Assembly: GCA_017390125.1 (NCBI GenBank)
Contig: JAFPCT010000142.1
Location: forward strand, 1-20,158
DNA: 20,158 nucleotides
Source of the DNA: Treponema sp.
GTDB taxonomy: Bacteria; Spirochaetota; Spirochaetia; Treponematales; Treponemataceae
Reading direction: 5' to 3'
Position numbers and translations under genes: made by a program. Below the pieces are notes generated by a model. The model did no database searches, was not told the origin of the DNA, and was given only the letters and a program-made list of their open reading frames with translations. Below, one piece after another: positions 7,218 through 14,432 of the stretch (the first letter of the stretch is position 1; each line of letters begins with the position of its first letter).

Positions 7218-8555
7218 TTATTTTGCAGGTTTTGCAAGAACTTTTTCAAGGTTAGGGCGTTTTACCAGATCCTTCTTAAGTCCTTCTGCCCGAGCCTTGT
7301 TTACGTAGTCAGGGCTCTGGAAGCTGTATGTAAATTTTGTATGAACGTCATAAGTTCCCTTCATAAGGGCGTATGCGTCTTCTGTCATTACAAGCTCTTC
7401 GTCTGTAGGAATTACGAAAATCTTTGTTTTTGAATCATCTGCGTGAATGAATGTCTCTGCGTTTCCTGTGAAGCTCCATTCATTGCGCTGAGCGTCAATC
7501 TTGATGCCGTAGTTTTCAAGTCCTGAACAAGCCTTGAATCTTGTGATAGAACCGCGTTCGCCTACACCTGCTGTCCATACGATTGCATCTACATGTCCGA
7601 GCTCGGCCATGAATGCACCGATGTATTTTTTGATGCGGAGGGCTTCCATTTCGATTGAAAGCTGGCAGAGTTTGTCGCCTTTTGCTGCATCAATCTCAAT
7701 GTCGCGGCGGTCAGAATATTTTCCTGTGATACCGAGACATCCGCACTTCTTGTTCAATGCTTTGTCCATTTCATCAGCAGACATGCCGGTTTTTCTCATG
7801 ATGTAGAAAGGAAGGGCTGGGTCAAGGTCACCTGAGCGAGTTCCCATTACAAGGCCTTCAAGCGGAGTGATACCCATTGTTGTGTCGTAGCAGACACCGT
7901 TCTTTACAGCGCACATTGATGAACCGTTTCCGATATGACAGATGATGAGGTTTGTCTCTTCCGGTTTTTTGCCCAGGAGAACTGCTGCGCGTTTTGCAGT
8001 GTAAAGGAAACTTGTTCCGTGGAAACCGTATCGGCGTGCGGCATATTTTTCATACCATTCCCGTGGAATTGCATACTGGAAAGTTTCTTCCGGCATTGTC
8101 TGGTGCCATGCTGTATCCATGATTGCAGAATGAGGAACGCCAGGCATTACTTTCTGAGCTGCTTCAATACCCATGATGTTTGCAGGCATGTGGAGCGGTC
8201 CCAGGTCGATTACTTCGCGGAAACCGTCAAGAACTTCCGGCGTAATGAGGACTGATTTTGTGAATTTTTCGCCACCATGAAGTACGCGGTGTCCTACGGC
8301 TCCGATTTCGTCCATTGATTTGATAACGCCGACTTCCGGGTCAGTGATTTCCTTTATGATAAGCTCGATTGCTTCTTTGTGAGTAGGACAAGGGCTTTCG
8401 ATTTCCGTTTCCTTTCCCTTTGCCTTGTGCTTGATGCATGAGCCGTCAATACCGATTCGCTCAACTACACCGTTTGCCATTACTTCTTTGTTATCCCAGT
8501 CATACACCTGATATTTGGCAGACGAAGAACCGCAGTTCAAAGTTAAAATAACCAT
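7218..8555 (-). CDS. ackA: Acetate kinase
   Basis: Acetate kinase interconverts acetyl phosphate plus ADP with acetate plus ATP, the energy-yielding end of fermentative acetate production in anaerobes. The 445-residue protein carries the family blocks: N-terminal LTLNCGSSSAKYQ, GHRVLHGGE, the DTAWHQTMP and RRYGFHGTS segments, HIGNGSS, GITPLEGLVMGTRSGDLDP and AGVGERG. It runs about 40 residues longer than many bacterial AckA proteins because of a Lys-rich C-terminal tail, which I believe is shared by treponemal homologues. The ATG at 8555 has a good Shine-Dalgarno (AAGGAAA, about 8 bases upstream) and a promoter 30-60 bases upstream. No pta gene is adjacent. Confidence 0.97.
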   Translation of the reverse strand: MVILTLNCGSSSAKYQVYDWDNKEVMANGVVERIGIDGSCIKHKAKGKETEIESPCPTHKEAIELIIKEITDPEVGVIKSMDEIGAVGHRVLHGGEKFTKSVLITPEVLDGFREVIDLGPLHMPANIMGIEAAQKVMPGVPHSAIMDTAWHQTMPEETFQYAIPREWYEKYAARRYGFHGTSFLYTAKRAAVLLGKKPEETNLIICHIGNGSSMCAVKNGVCYDTTMGITPLEGLVMGTRSGDLDPALPFYIMRKTGMSADEMDKALNKKCGCLGITGKYSDRRDIEIDAAKGDKLCQLSIEMEALRIKKYIGAFMAELGHVDAIVWTAGVGERGSITRFKACSGLENYGIKIDAQRNEWSFTGNAETFIHADDSKTKIFVIPTDEELVMTEDAYALMKGTYDVHTKFTYSFQSPDYVNKARAEGLKKDLVKRPNLEKVLAKPAK

Positions 8556-8583
8556 ATTCAGTTTCCTTAAAAAAATTTGATTT

Positions 8584-8612
8584 TATATAAAAACATGACA
8601 TTCAAAGTTCAA
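8584..8612 (-). promoter_or_regulatory. Sigma-70 type promoter of ackA
   Basis: Minus-strand TTGAAC (8612-8607) and TATATA (8589-8584) with a 17-base spacer, about 30 bases before the ackA start. The -35 box falls inside the inverted repeat at 8599-8619. Confidence 0.6.
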
Positions 8613-8619
8613 TTGAATG
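8599..8619. repeat. 7-bp inverted repeat over the ackA -35 box
   Basis: CATTCAA (8599-8605) and TTGAATG (8613-8619) flank a 7-base spacer. It overlaps the ackA -35 element, so it could be an operator. It also lies 6 bases past the stop of the upstream gene and could be a weak AT-rich terminator for it. Confidence 0.4.
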
Positions 8620-8625
8620 CCCTGC

Positions 8626-9756
8626 TCATTTTGCAAATACGTCCTTGCTCTGGGTCTCTCTGTTCTGAACCGTAACATACTGGATGAAGTGGTCTTCAAG
8701 AGTTTTGTGCGGTCCCGGGAGTTTCATTCTTTCCCTGGCGCGGGCATTATCCCTTCGGATAGTGTACAGCGAGTAGAAGTCTCGGTAGTCAAGTCCGGCA
8801 TCAGCTTTTACGTGTTCCTGAAGGAATGAAGAAACTTCGTCACGGTTGATTGCGCTGATTCCCTGTTCCCTGAGTTTTGCCTTAAGGAATTCTATCTGCT
8901 CATAGGAAATTCCAAAGAGGAATTCCTCCATAGCCTGTTTTACTTCCGGATCTTCCAGCTTTGCCTGAATGAAGTGGATCCACTGTTCGTCCATCTGCAT
9001 GGACATCATGATGAGCTCGCTTGTTCCCATCATTGTTCCGAATGCAGGAGCCAGTTTACGGCGTGCTTCCCAAACGGTCTGCAATACAGGCGCAATTGAT
9101 TCAACAGTCTGGTCGTTACGGTGCTCCCAGATAAGAAGGAGTGAAAGAGCCCAGCCACGGCGGAAATCCATAGGCTGGCTTGTGTCCCGCAGAAGGTTCA
9201 GGTATACGTCTTCCGCCATAAGCGAGAACATTATGGTGATGGTTTCAAGCTGAAGCGCTTTTGTAAGCTCGACAGGAGCCTGCACTGTTATGCTGAGTTT
9301 AGTAAGAGTTGAGAATGTATGTATTTTTGAAACCATGAAAGCTTTTCCCAGCATGGCCTTTGAAGGAAGCTGAAGGGTTGTGTCTCCCTTGTCCTGATGC
9401 TTGATGAGGGAGTCTATAAGAAGCTCCGGAGTTCTTACTCCTCCAGGAAGGTCGCTTCGCTCCAGAAGCGAAGGAAAACGGGCTATTGCCGCAATGAGCC
9501 GGCGCAGATCTTGCATGCGCTGCTGTATTGCAAATGCCCTGTCAGGAACAGCTTCCTCCAGAAGGGGAAGAAGCTGATTATACAGTTTCTCCTCTTTTGC
9601 AGTGAGGATGATTATACCTTCGTTCTGCTGTTCAGTCGCATTTTCATCTATGTCGTAGAATTCAGAAATATTTACTTCTGTAAACGCCTGATTTTTGTCT
9701 AATTCATTTCCAGCCACAATAAATTCATTATACACCACGGAAGCTTGCTTTTTCAA
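8626..9756 (-). CDS. Conserved-looking helical protein of unknown function
   Basis: I do not recognise this family. The longest frame gives 376 residues, largely alpha-helical and charged, with no signal peptide, membrane segment or known catalytic motif. A hydrophobic helical core lies around residues 135-260, and the C-terminal part is rich in Arg/Glu/Asp. Coding is supported by length and by amino-acid composition like that of the neighbouring genes. The start is uncertain. The TTG at 9756 begins the frame, but its first bases double as a near-consensus -35 box (TTGAAA), and a perfect TATAAT lies 18 bases further on. If that promoter is real, translation starts later, for example at the GTG at 9717, with almost no leader. 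The gene is divergent from the VWA gene and lies directly upstream of ackA. Confidence 0.7.
   Translation of the reverse strand: MKKQASVVYNEFIVAGNELDKNQAFTEVNISEFYDIDENATEQQNEGIIILTAKEEKLYNQLLPLLEEAVPDRAFAIQQRMQDLRRLIAAIARFPSLLERSDLPGGVRTPELLIDSLIKHQDKGDTTLQLPSKAMLGKAFMVSKIHTFSTLTKLSITVQAPVELTKALQLETITIMFSLMAEDVYLNLLRDTSQPMDFRRGWALSLLLIWEHRNDQTVESIAPVLQTVWEARRKLAPAFGTMMGTSELIMMSMQMDEQWIHFIQAKLEDPEVKQAMEEFLFGISYEQIEFLKAKLREQGISAINRDEVSSFLQEHVKADAGLDYRDFYSLYTIRRDNARARERMKLPGPHKTLEDHFIQYVTVQNRETQSKDVFAK
9727..9756 (-). promoter_or_regulatory. Candidate promoter overlapping the 5' end of the hypothetical gene
   Basis: Minus-strand TTGAAA (9756-9751), 18-base spacer, TATAAT (9732-9727). It lies inside the longest open frame of the gene it would serve, so either the gene starts later or this match is chance. 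Confidence 0.45.
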
Positions 9757-9812
9757 TTAATTATTTGTTTTTTATGGATAACTTTGAGGATTTTTATGCC
9801 GATAATTTAACC

Positions 9813-11033
9813 ATGAGAAAGATTGTTTTTGCCGTTTTTTACATGTCGTTGATTTCTGTTTTTTACGTTTCCGCTCAGAACAGACTGATCATCAAGTCTC
9901 AGGACATCCGCCTTGTTCCTGAAGGAGACGGAAGTTTTGACACTGTTTCCGGATATCATCTTTATGTAAGGAAAATTCCCGGAGTTGAGTCAATCATGCT
10001 GGTTGAGACGACAAAAGATCCTGAGGGCAAGGAGGACAACTATGCTTACCGTGCCCTTGAATACAATGAGATTAACGGCGACGAAATTCGCTATTTGAAC
10101 GGTAAAATTCTCGATTCCCAGTATTCAAAATACAGTCTCATAGATTCTTCTCCGGAGCCGGACGAGCAGTTCGGCGAAGCTTTCCACATATACATCCCGT
10201 ACAAGATGGAATACGGTTATCCATGGTCGCGCCATGGTGCTGTGACAATAGGCAGGGGAACGTTCATAAATGTCCGTTCATTTGAAAAAAAGTACGGAGA
10301 CTACAGCGGAGAATATTACGACAATGCCTACATGTTTGATCTGGGCACGCCGGTGGTCATCCATAAGGAAAAGCCAGCGGAAATGGAACCAGAGCCTGAG
10401 CCGGTACCGATCCTTACAGATGACTACAATCCGATTGCTTCTGAAAAATTCGGGGAAATTTCTGATTTTCTTACATACTCAAAAGGACCGGAAACAATTG
10501 TAGAAGACATAATGTCTGCCATTGACGCCATAAATCCGAAGCAGAAGGTTGACGTTGTATTTGCTGTCGATGCGACCGGAAGCATGCTTGATGACATTGA
10601 GCAGCTCAGAAAGGAATGGGTTCCTCGCCTTATCGAAGACCTGAAAAGCTTTGATTCAGTACGGCTGGGACTTCTGCTTTACCGCGATTATCCGGACAAT
10701 TTCCGCTATAAGGGGCTTCCTGTAAAGTTCTTTGATTTTACCCGCAGCATAAAGGACTTCGAGGGAAACCTGAACGGCTTTGTCATCAAAGGAACTGAAG
10801 GGGGAGACATTCCGGAGGCAGTCTATGAGGCGCTGTATGCATCTCTTGAATTTTACAAGTGGGATCCGGAAGCTCAGAAGAAAGTGATACTCATCGGCGA
10901 CGCAGAGCCGCACCCGAAGCCTCGCATGAGCGGAAAATACACCAAGGAGCTTGTGCTTAAGCTTGCCGCCGAAAAGGAAATTGCAATCGATGCAATCATC
11001 ACTCCTGACGACAAGGGCAGGCGGGGCAGATAA
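9813..11033 (+). CDS. Secreted protein with C-terminal von Willebrand factor A domain
   Basis: A 406-residue exported protein. The ATG at 9813 starts directly with a signal peptide (MRKIVFAVFYMSLISVFYVSAQ, cut probably after VSA). Starts at 9765 or 9774 would place an acidic stretch ahead of it. Residues 25-190 are a beta-rich region with no recognised family. A Glu/Pro-rich linker (about 187-200) follows, then a VWA domain from about 245 to the end. The metal-ion-dependent adhesion site is visible as DATGS (253-257), with a later GTEGGD and GDAEPH completing the usual pattern. VWA domains bind proteins, often divalent-cation dependent, so a periplasmic or surface interaction role is likely (inference). 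Its stop codon directly abuts the stop of the convergent lipoprotein gene. Confidence 0.8.
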   Translation: MRKIVFAVFYMSLISVFYVSAQNRLIIKSQDIRLVPEGDGSFDTVSGYHLYVRKIPGVESIMLVETTKDPEGKEDNYAYRALEYNEINGDEIRYLNGKILDSQYSKYSLIDSSPEPDEQFGEAFHIYIPYKMEYGYPWSRHGAVTIGRGTFINVRSFEKKYGDYSGEYYDNAYMFDLGTPVVIHKEKPAEMEPEPEPVPILTDDYNPIASEKFGEISDFLTYSKGPETIVEDIMSAIDAINPKQKVDVVFAVDATGSMLDDIEQLRKEWVPRLIEDLKSFDSVRLGLLLYRDYPDNFRYKGLPVKFFDFTRSIKDFEGNLNGFVIKGTEGGDIPEAVYEALYASLEFYKWDPEAQKKVILIGDAEPHPKPRMSGKYTKELVLKLAAEKEIAIDAIITPDDKGRRGR

Positions 11034-11444
11034 TTACTCTTCTGTCTCAGGGGCAACGGCCGACCTGTATTTTTCCGGAATGCGCTCCATGTTGATTGCA
11101 GTGAGTTTTTTGAACGAGGCAGGAAGGCTTCCTGCTTCTGAATCTTCGTAAATCATCTGAAGTTCTGTAAATTTTGCCACAGCCTTGTCGTATTTTTTAC
11201 AGGTAAGGTACAGGTGGCCCAGTTCGTATGTCGATTCAATGTATGAATTTATGTTCAGACCGTAGCGCTGGATTGCAGTCTGGTAGTATGCTTCTGCAGC
11301 CTTGTAGTTTGCGAATTCAATTGAATCCTGTCCCATCTGAATAAGCTGAGTGTAGGAAAGGTCCGTCGGGATTTCAGGAACGGAATTGCAGCCTGCAGCT
11401 GCAAAAAGAAGTGTGATGGCAAAAATCGATATAAATTTTTTCAT
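11034..11444 (-). CDS. Small TPR-like lipoprotein
   Basis: A 136-residue lipoprotein with signal peptide and lipobox AAGC (Cys19 counting from the ATG at 11444; another ATG two codons upstream at 11450 is equally possible). The mature part has two helical repeats resembling tetratricopeptide units: FANYKAAEAYYQTAIQRYG and a second around STYELGHLYLTCKKYDKAVAKF. This suggests a periplasmic scaffold or assembly factor. I cannot name a partner. It converges on the VWA gene with zero bases between the stop codons, and it diverges from the ABC importer at 11580, so the 130-base gap must hold promoters both ways. I see a clear one only on the plus strand. Confidence 0.75.
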   Translation of the reverse strand: MKKFISIFAITLLFAAAGCNSVPEIPTDLSYTQLIQMGQDSIEFANYKAAEAYYQTAIQRYGLNINSYIESTYELGHLYLTCKKYDKAVAKFTELQMIYEDSEAGSLPASFKKLTAINMERIPEKYRSAVAPETEE

Positions 11445-11511
11445 AGTCATGATTCTATAGAGAAAAACCCATAATTACTAGATAAGTTACAGATATTCTT
11501 CCATATTTTAC

Positions 11512-11540
11512 TTGCACCCCTAAAATAAGCATTTTATAAT
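11512..11540 (+). promoter_or_regulatory. Sigma-70 type promoter of the COG2984-type ABC importer
   Basis: TTGCAC (11512-11517), 17-base spacer, TATAAT (11535-11540). Transcription would start near 11547, giving a leader of about 33 nt with the ribosome binding site GGTGGAGGA. The leader is too short for a riboswitch or T-box. Confidence 0.75.
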
Positions 11541-11579
11541 ATAGAAACATTTTATTCATTATTGGTGGAGGACTTAGTG

Positions 11580-12548
11580 ATGAAAAAAATTATTCCTGCC
11601 GTTCTGGCTCTCGTTGCCGTTACTGCACTTTCCGGATGTAAAAGAACCGGAAAAAATCAGCTTGCTGATTCTAACGGAAAAAAACTCAAGATTGGTATCA
11701 TTCAGCTTGTAGAACATCCTGCATTGGACAAGAGCTATCAGGGTTTTGTGGACGGGCTTAAGGAAGCCGGATATGTAGACGGTAAGAACATTACGATTGA
11801 CTATCAGAACGCACAGGGGGAACAGGTAAACTGTGTGACAATCGCTGAAAAATTGATCAATGACCGCGATGACCTTATTTTCGCAATTGCAACTCCCGCA
11901 GCTCAGGCTGTTGCAAATCTTACAAAAGACATTCCGATCCTTGTTTCTGCTGTAACTGACCCGGAATCTGCAAAACTTGTGGAAAAAAACACTGCTCCTG
12001 GCGGAAATGTAACAGGAACATCTGACCTTACTCCATGTGAAGCTCAGATTGACCTTCTCCGCAAGATTGTTCCGAATGCTCGCAGAGTCGGTCTTCTTTT
12101 CTGTTCAAGCGAACAGAACTCATATTTCCAGATTGCACTTGCAAAAGCTGCATGTGACAAGCTTGGTTTGTCTTATGTTGAGGCAACTGTTTCAAATTCA
12201 AATGAAATCCAGCAGGTAGTTACAAGTCTCTGTGGAAAAGTAGATGCAATCTATGCTCCGACAGACAACATGATTGCCGCAGGTATGGCTACTGTTGCTC
12301 AGGTTGCAAATGAGAACAAGATTCCTACAATCGTAGGAGAAGGAGGAATGGTTCTTTCTGGCGGTCTTGCAACATACGGAATCAACTACTATGAGCTTGG
12401 AAAGCTCACAGCTGAGATGGCTGTACAGATTCTTAAGGGAGAAAAGAAACCTGCCGAAATGCCTGTTCAGTACCTCAAGAAGTTTGACCTCAACGTAAAC
12501 GAAGAGACTGCAAAGGCACTTGGAATTACAATTCCTGAAAATTTATAA
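11580..12548 (+). CDS. ABC importer substrate-binding lipoprotein (COG2984, TrpX-like)
   Basis: Substrate-binding lipoprotein of the ABC_sub_bind family (PF04392), 322 residues. Signal peptide with lipobox LSGC, Cys20. The mature protein has the periplasmic-binding-protein fold pattern: KIGIIQLVEHPALD opening strand, GFVDGLKEAGY helix, IAEKLINDRDDLIFAIATPAAQA, then AVTDPESA and NVTGTSDL. A second lobe follows from about residue 155. The ATG at 11580 has a strong Shine-Dalgarno 7 bases upstream; a TTG at 11562 lies inside that site and is rejected. In some Firmicutes homologues are named TrpX and linked to aromatic amino acid uptake. Nothing near here shows the substrate. First gene of a three-gene operon. 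Confidence 0.9.
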   Translation: MKKIIPAVLALVAVTALSGCKRTGKNQLADSNGKKLKIGIIQLVEHPALDKSYQGFVDGLKEAGYVDGKNITIDYQNAQGEQVNCVTIAEKLINDRDDLIFAIATPAAQAVANLTKDIPILVSAVTDPESAKLVEKNTAPGGNVTGTSDLTPCEAQIDLLRKIVPNARRVGLLFCSSEQNSYFQIALAKAACDKLGLSYVEATVSNSNEIQQVVTSLCGKVDAIYAPTDNMIAAGMATVAQVANENKIPTIVGEGGMVLSGGLATYGINYYELGKLTAEMAVQILKGEKKPAEMPVQYLKKFDLNVNEETAKALGITIPENL

Positions 12549-12573
12549 TACCCGTTTTACTGGAGCTTAAAAA

Positions 12574-13578
12574 ATGGCAATCATACTTGCAATGGAAGGC
12601 GCAGTTGCTCAGGGCGTAATCTGGGGACTGATGACCTTGGGAGTTTATCTTACTTTTAGAATTTTGAATGTGGCTGACATGACTGTTGACGGAAGTTTTG
12701 CAGCGGGGGGAGCGGTTAGCGCAATTTTGATAACCCGCTTTACAATGAATCCCCTGCTGGTGCTTCTGTTTGCATTTATAATGGGAAATATCTGCGGTCT
12801 TGCTACTGGTGTCATGAATACAAAACTTAAGATAAATATCCTTCTTGCAAGTATATTGACTCAGATAGCGCTTTATTCTATCAACATCAGAATCATGGGC
12901 AGAGCAAACACTCCTCTTCTGGGAAGTCCTACTGCCGTGACTCTGGTATCAAACCTTTTTCATGGTCATCTCACAAAAACTCATGTATCCCTTGTCATCG
13001 GAATCGTTGTTGTTGCTGTAATAATCGCGCTCATGTACTGGTTCTTCGGAACGGAAATCGGCAGTGCGATCAGGGCGACAGGAAGCAACGAACGAATGGT
13101 ACGGGCAATGGGCGTAAACACTGATACCATGAAAATTCTTGGCCTTATGATTTCAAACGGAATGGTTGCCATGAGCGGTGCCCTTGTAGCACAGACTCAG
13201 GGATATGCGGATATCGGAATGGGAACCGGTACCATCGTAATCGGGCTTGCCAGCATAATCATAGGTGAGGTAATTTTTGGCGCTCACTTCGGATTCTGGT
13301 GGGTTCTGCTTTCTTCCGTTTTGGGTTCAATAATTTACCGAATCGTAATTGCTGTAGTTCTGCAGCTTGGCCTTAAATCAACGGACCTTAAACTTCTTAC
13401 AGCCCTTATTGTTGCGGCATCCCTTTCTGTGCCGGAAATCAAACATTACATTGCCCGCAGAAGTAAAGTCCTTCCAGGAATGCGTCTTGATCGTGAGGAA
13501 AATACAAGGCATCTTCCTGTAAAGACTCATGACGATGATAAAGAGGCCCTTTGCAATTCTAAAAATGGCGTGGAGTAA
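12574..13578 (+). CDS. ABC importer permease (COG4120, TrpY-like)
   Basis: Inner-membrane permease, 334 residues, related to the LivH/BPD_transp_2 group. About eight hydrophobic helices are visible, spread over residues 5-295. The loop around RATGSNERMVRAMGVNTDTMKILGL is the likely coupling region for the ATPase (cited in outline). A hydrophilic C-terminal tail of about 40 residues follows the last helix. ATG preceded by TGGAG at 8-base spacing. It starts 25 bases after the binding protein and ends 5 bases before the ATPase, so the three are one operon. Confidence 0.92.
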   Translation: MAIILAMEGAVAQGVIWGLMTLGVYLTFRILNVADMTVDGSFAAGGAVSAILITRFTMNPLLVLLFAFIMGNICGLATGVMNTKLKINILLASILTQIALYSINIRIMGRANTPLLGSPTAVTLVSNLFHGHLTKTHVSLVIGIVVVAVIIALMYWFFGTEIGSAIRATGSNERMVRAMGVNTDTMKILGLMISNGMVAMSGALVAQTQGYADIGMGTGTIVIGLASIIIGEVIFGAHFGFWWVLLSSVLGSIIYRIVIAVVLQLGLKSTDLKLLTALIVAASLSVPEIKHYIARRSKVLPGMRLDREENTRHLPVKTHDDDKEALCNSKNGVE

Positions 13579-13583
13579 ATGAA

Positions 13584-14369
13584 ATGTTGAAGCTTACTAA
13601 TATAACAAAGACTTTTAATCCCGGTACCATAACAGAAAAGAGGGCTATCCGTGGGGTTGACCTTGAGATTGAGGACGGTGATTTCATTACTGTAATCGGC
13701 GGAAACGGAGCCGGAAAATCAACCCTGCTCAACATTATTGCCGGTGTTCATTACACGGATTCAGGTTCAATTTTTCTGGATGACATTGAGCTGACCGGCC
13801 GCCCGGAATTTGAGCGGGCAAAATATCTTGGCCGTGTTTTCCAGGACCCTATGCTGGGTACTGCTGCAAGCATGAGCATTGAAGAGAATCTTGCCATGGC
13901 CATGCGTCGCGGCAAGCGCCGTGGTCTTTCATGGTATGTAAAGGCAGAGGAAAAGGAAATATACAGACAGAAGCTTGCATTGCTTGACCTGGGGCTTGAA
14001 AAACGCATGAATGCAAAAGTAGGTCTTCTTTCCGGCGGACAGAGACAGGCGCTTACTCTGCTTATGTCAACTCTGCAGAAACCAAAGCTGCTGCTCCTTG
14101 ATGAGCATACGGCGGCCCTTGACCCTAAGACTGCAAAAAAGGTTCTTGAGCTTACAGAAGAATTTGTAAGCCGCGACAACCTTACTGCATTTATGGTTAC
14201 CCACAACATGAAGGATGCTATCCGTTACGGAAATCGTCTTATCATGATGATGGACGGAAAAGTTGTATATGACGTCCGGGGCGAAGAAAAGAAAAACCTT
14301 AAAGTTGAAGATCTGCTTGCAAAGTTCAGTGTTGCAGGAGAGATGAACGACAAGATGATTCTGAGCTGA
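13584..14369 (+). CDS. ABC importer ATP-binding protein (COG1101, TrpZ-like)
   Basis: Cytoplasmic ATPase of the importer, 261 residues. Walker A GGNGAGKS (39-46), Q-loop FQDP, signature LSGGQRQ (about 148-154), Walker B LLLLDEHTAALDP and switch His in VTHNM. The residue after the catalytic Glu is His (DEHTAALD) rather than the common Pro or Ala, which I recall as typical of this subfamily. GGAG lies 8 bases before the ATG at 13584. A terminator follows 18 bases past the stop. Confidence 0.94.
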   Translation: MLKLTNITKTFNPGTITEKRAIRGVDLEIEDGDFITVIGGNGAGKSTLLNIIAGVHYTDSGSIFLDDIELTGRPEFERAKYLGRVFQDPMLGTAASMSIEENLAMAMRRGKRRGLSWYVKAEEKEIYRQKLALLDLGLEKRMNAKVGLLSGGQRQALTLLMSTLQKPKLLLLDEHTAALDPKTAKKVLELTEEFVSRDNLTAFMVTHNMKDAIRYGNRLIMMMDGKVVYDVRGEEKKNLKVEDLLAKFSVAGEMNDKMILS

Positions 14370-14387
14370 TCCTGGTCATGAAAATAG

Positions 14388-14424
14388 AAAAGCCTGCGCT
14401 TTACACAGCCGCAGGCTTTTTTTT
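14388..14424 (+). terminator. Bidirectional Rho-independent terminator
   Basis: An 11-bp perfect stem (AAAAGCCTGCG at 14388-14398, CGCAGGCTTTT at 14410-14420) with an 11-base loop, followed by Ts to 14424 on the plus strand. On the minus strand the stem is followed by the T-rich TTTTCTATTTTC, so it also serves the convergent phosphatase gene that ends at 14433. Confidence 0.93.
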
Positions 14425-14432
14425 GCTTTATG

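Noticed and set aside
7218..7340. C-terminal extension of acetate kinase as a fusion or readthrough
   Set aside because: The tail is short, in the same style as the rest, and I recall similar lengths in treponemal homologues; a normal terminator follows.
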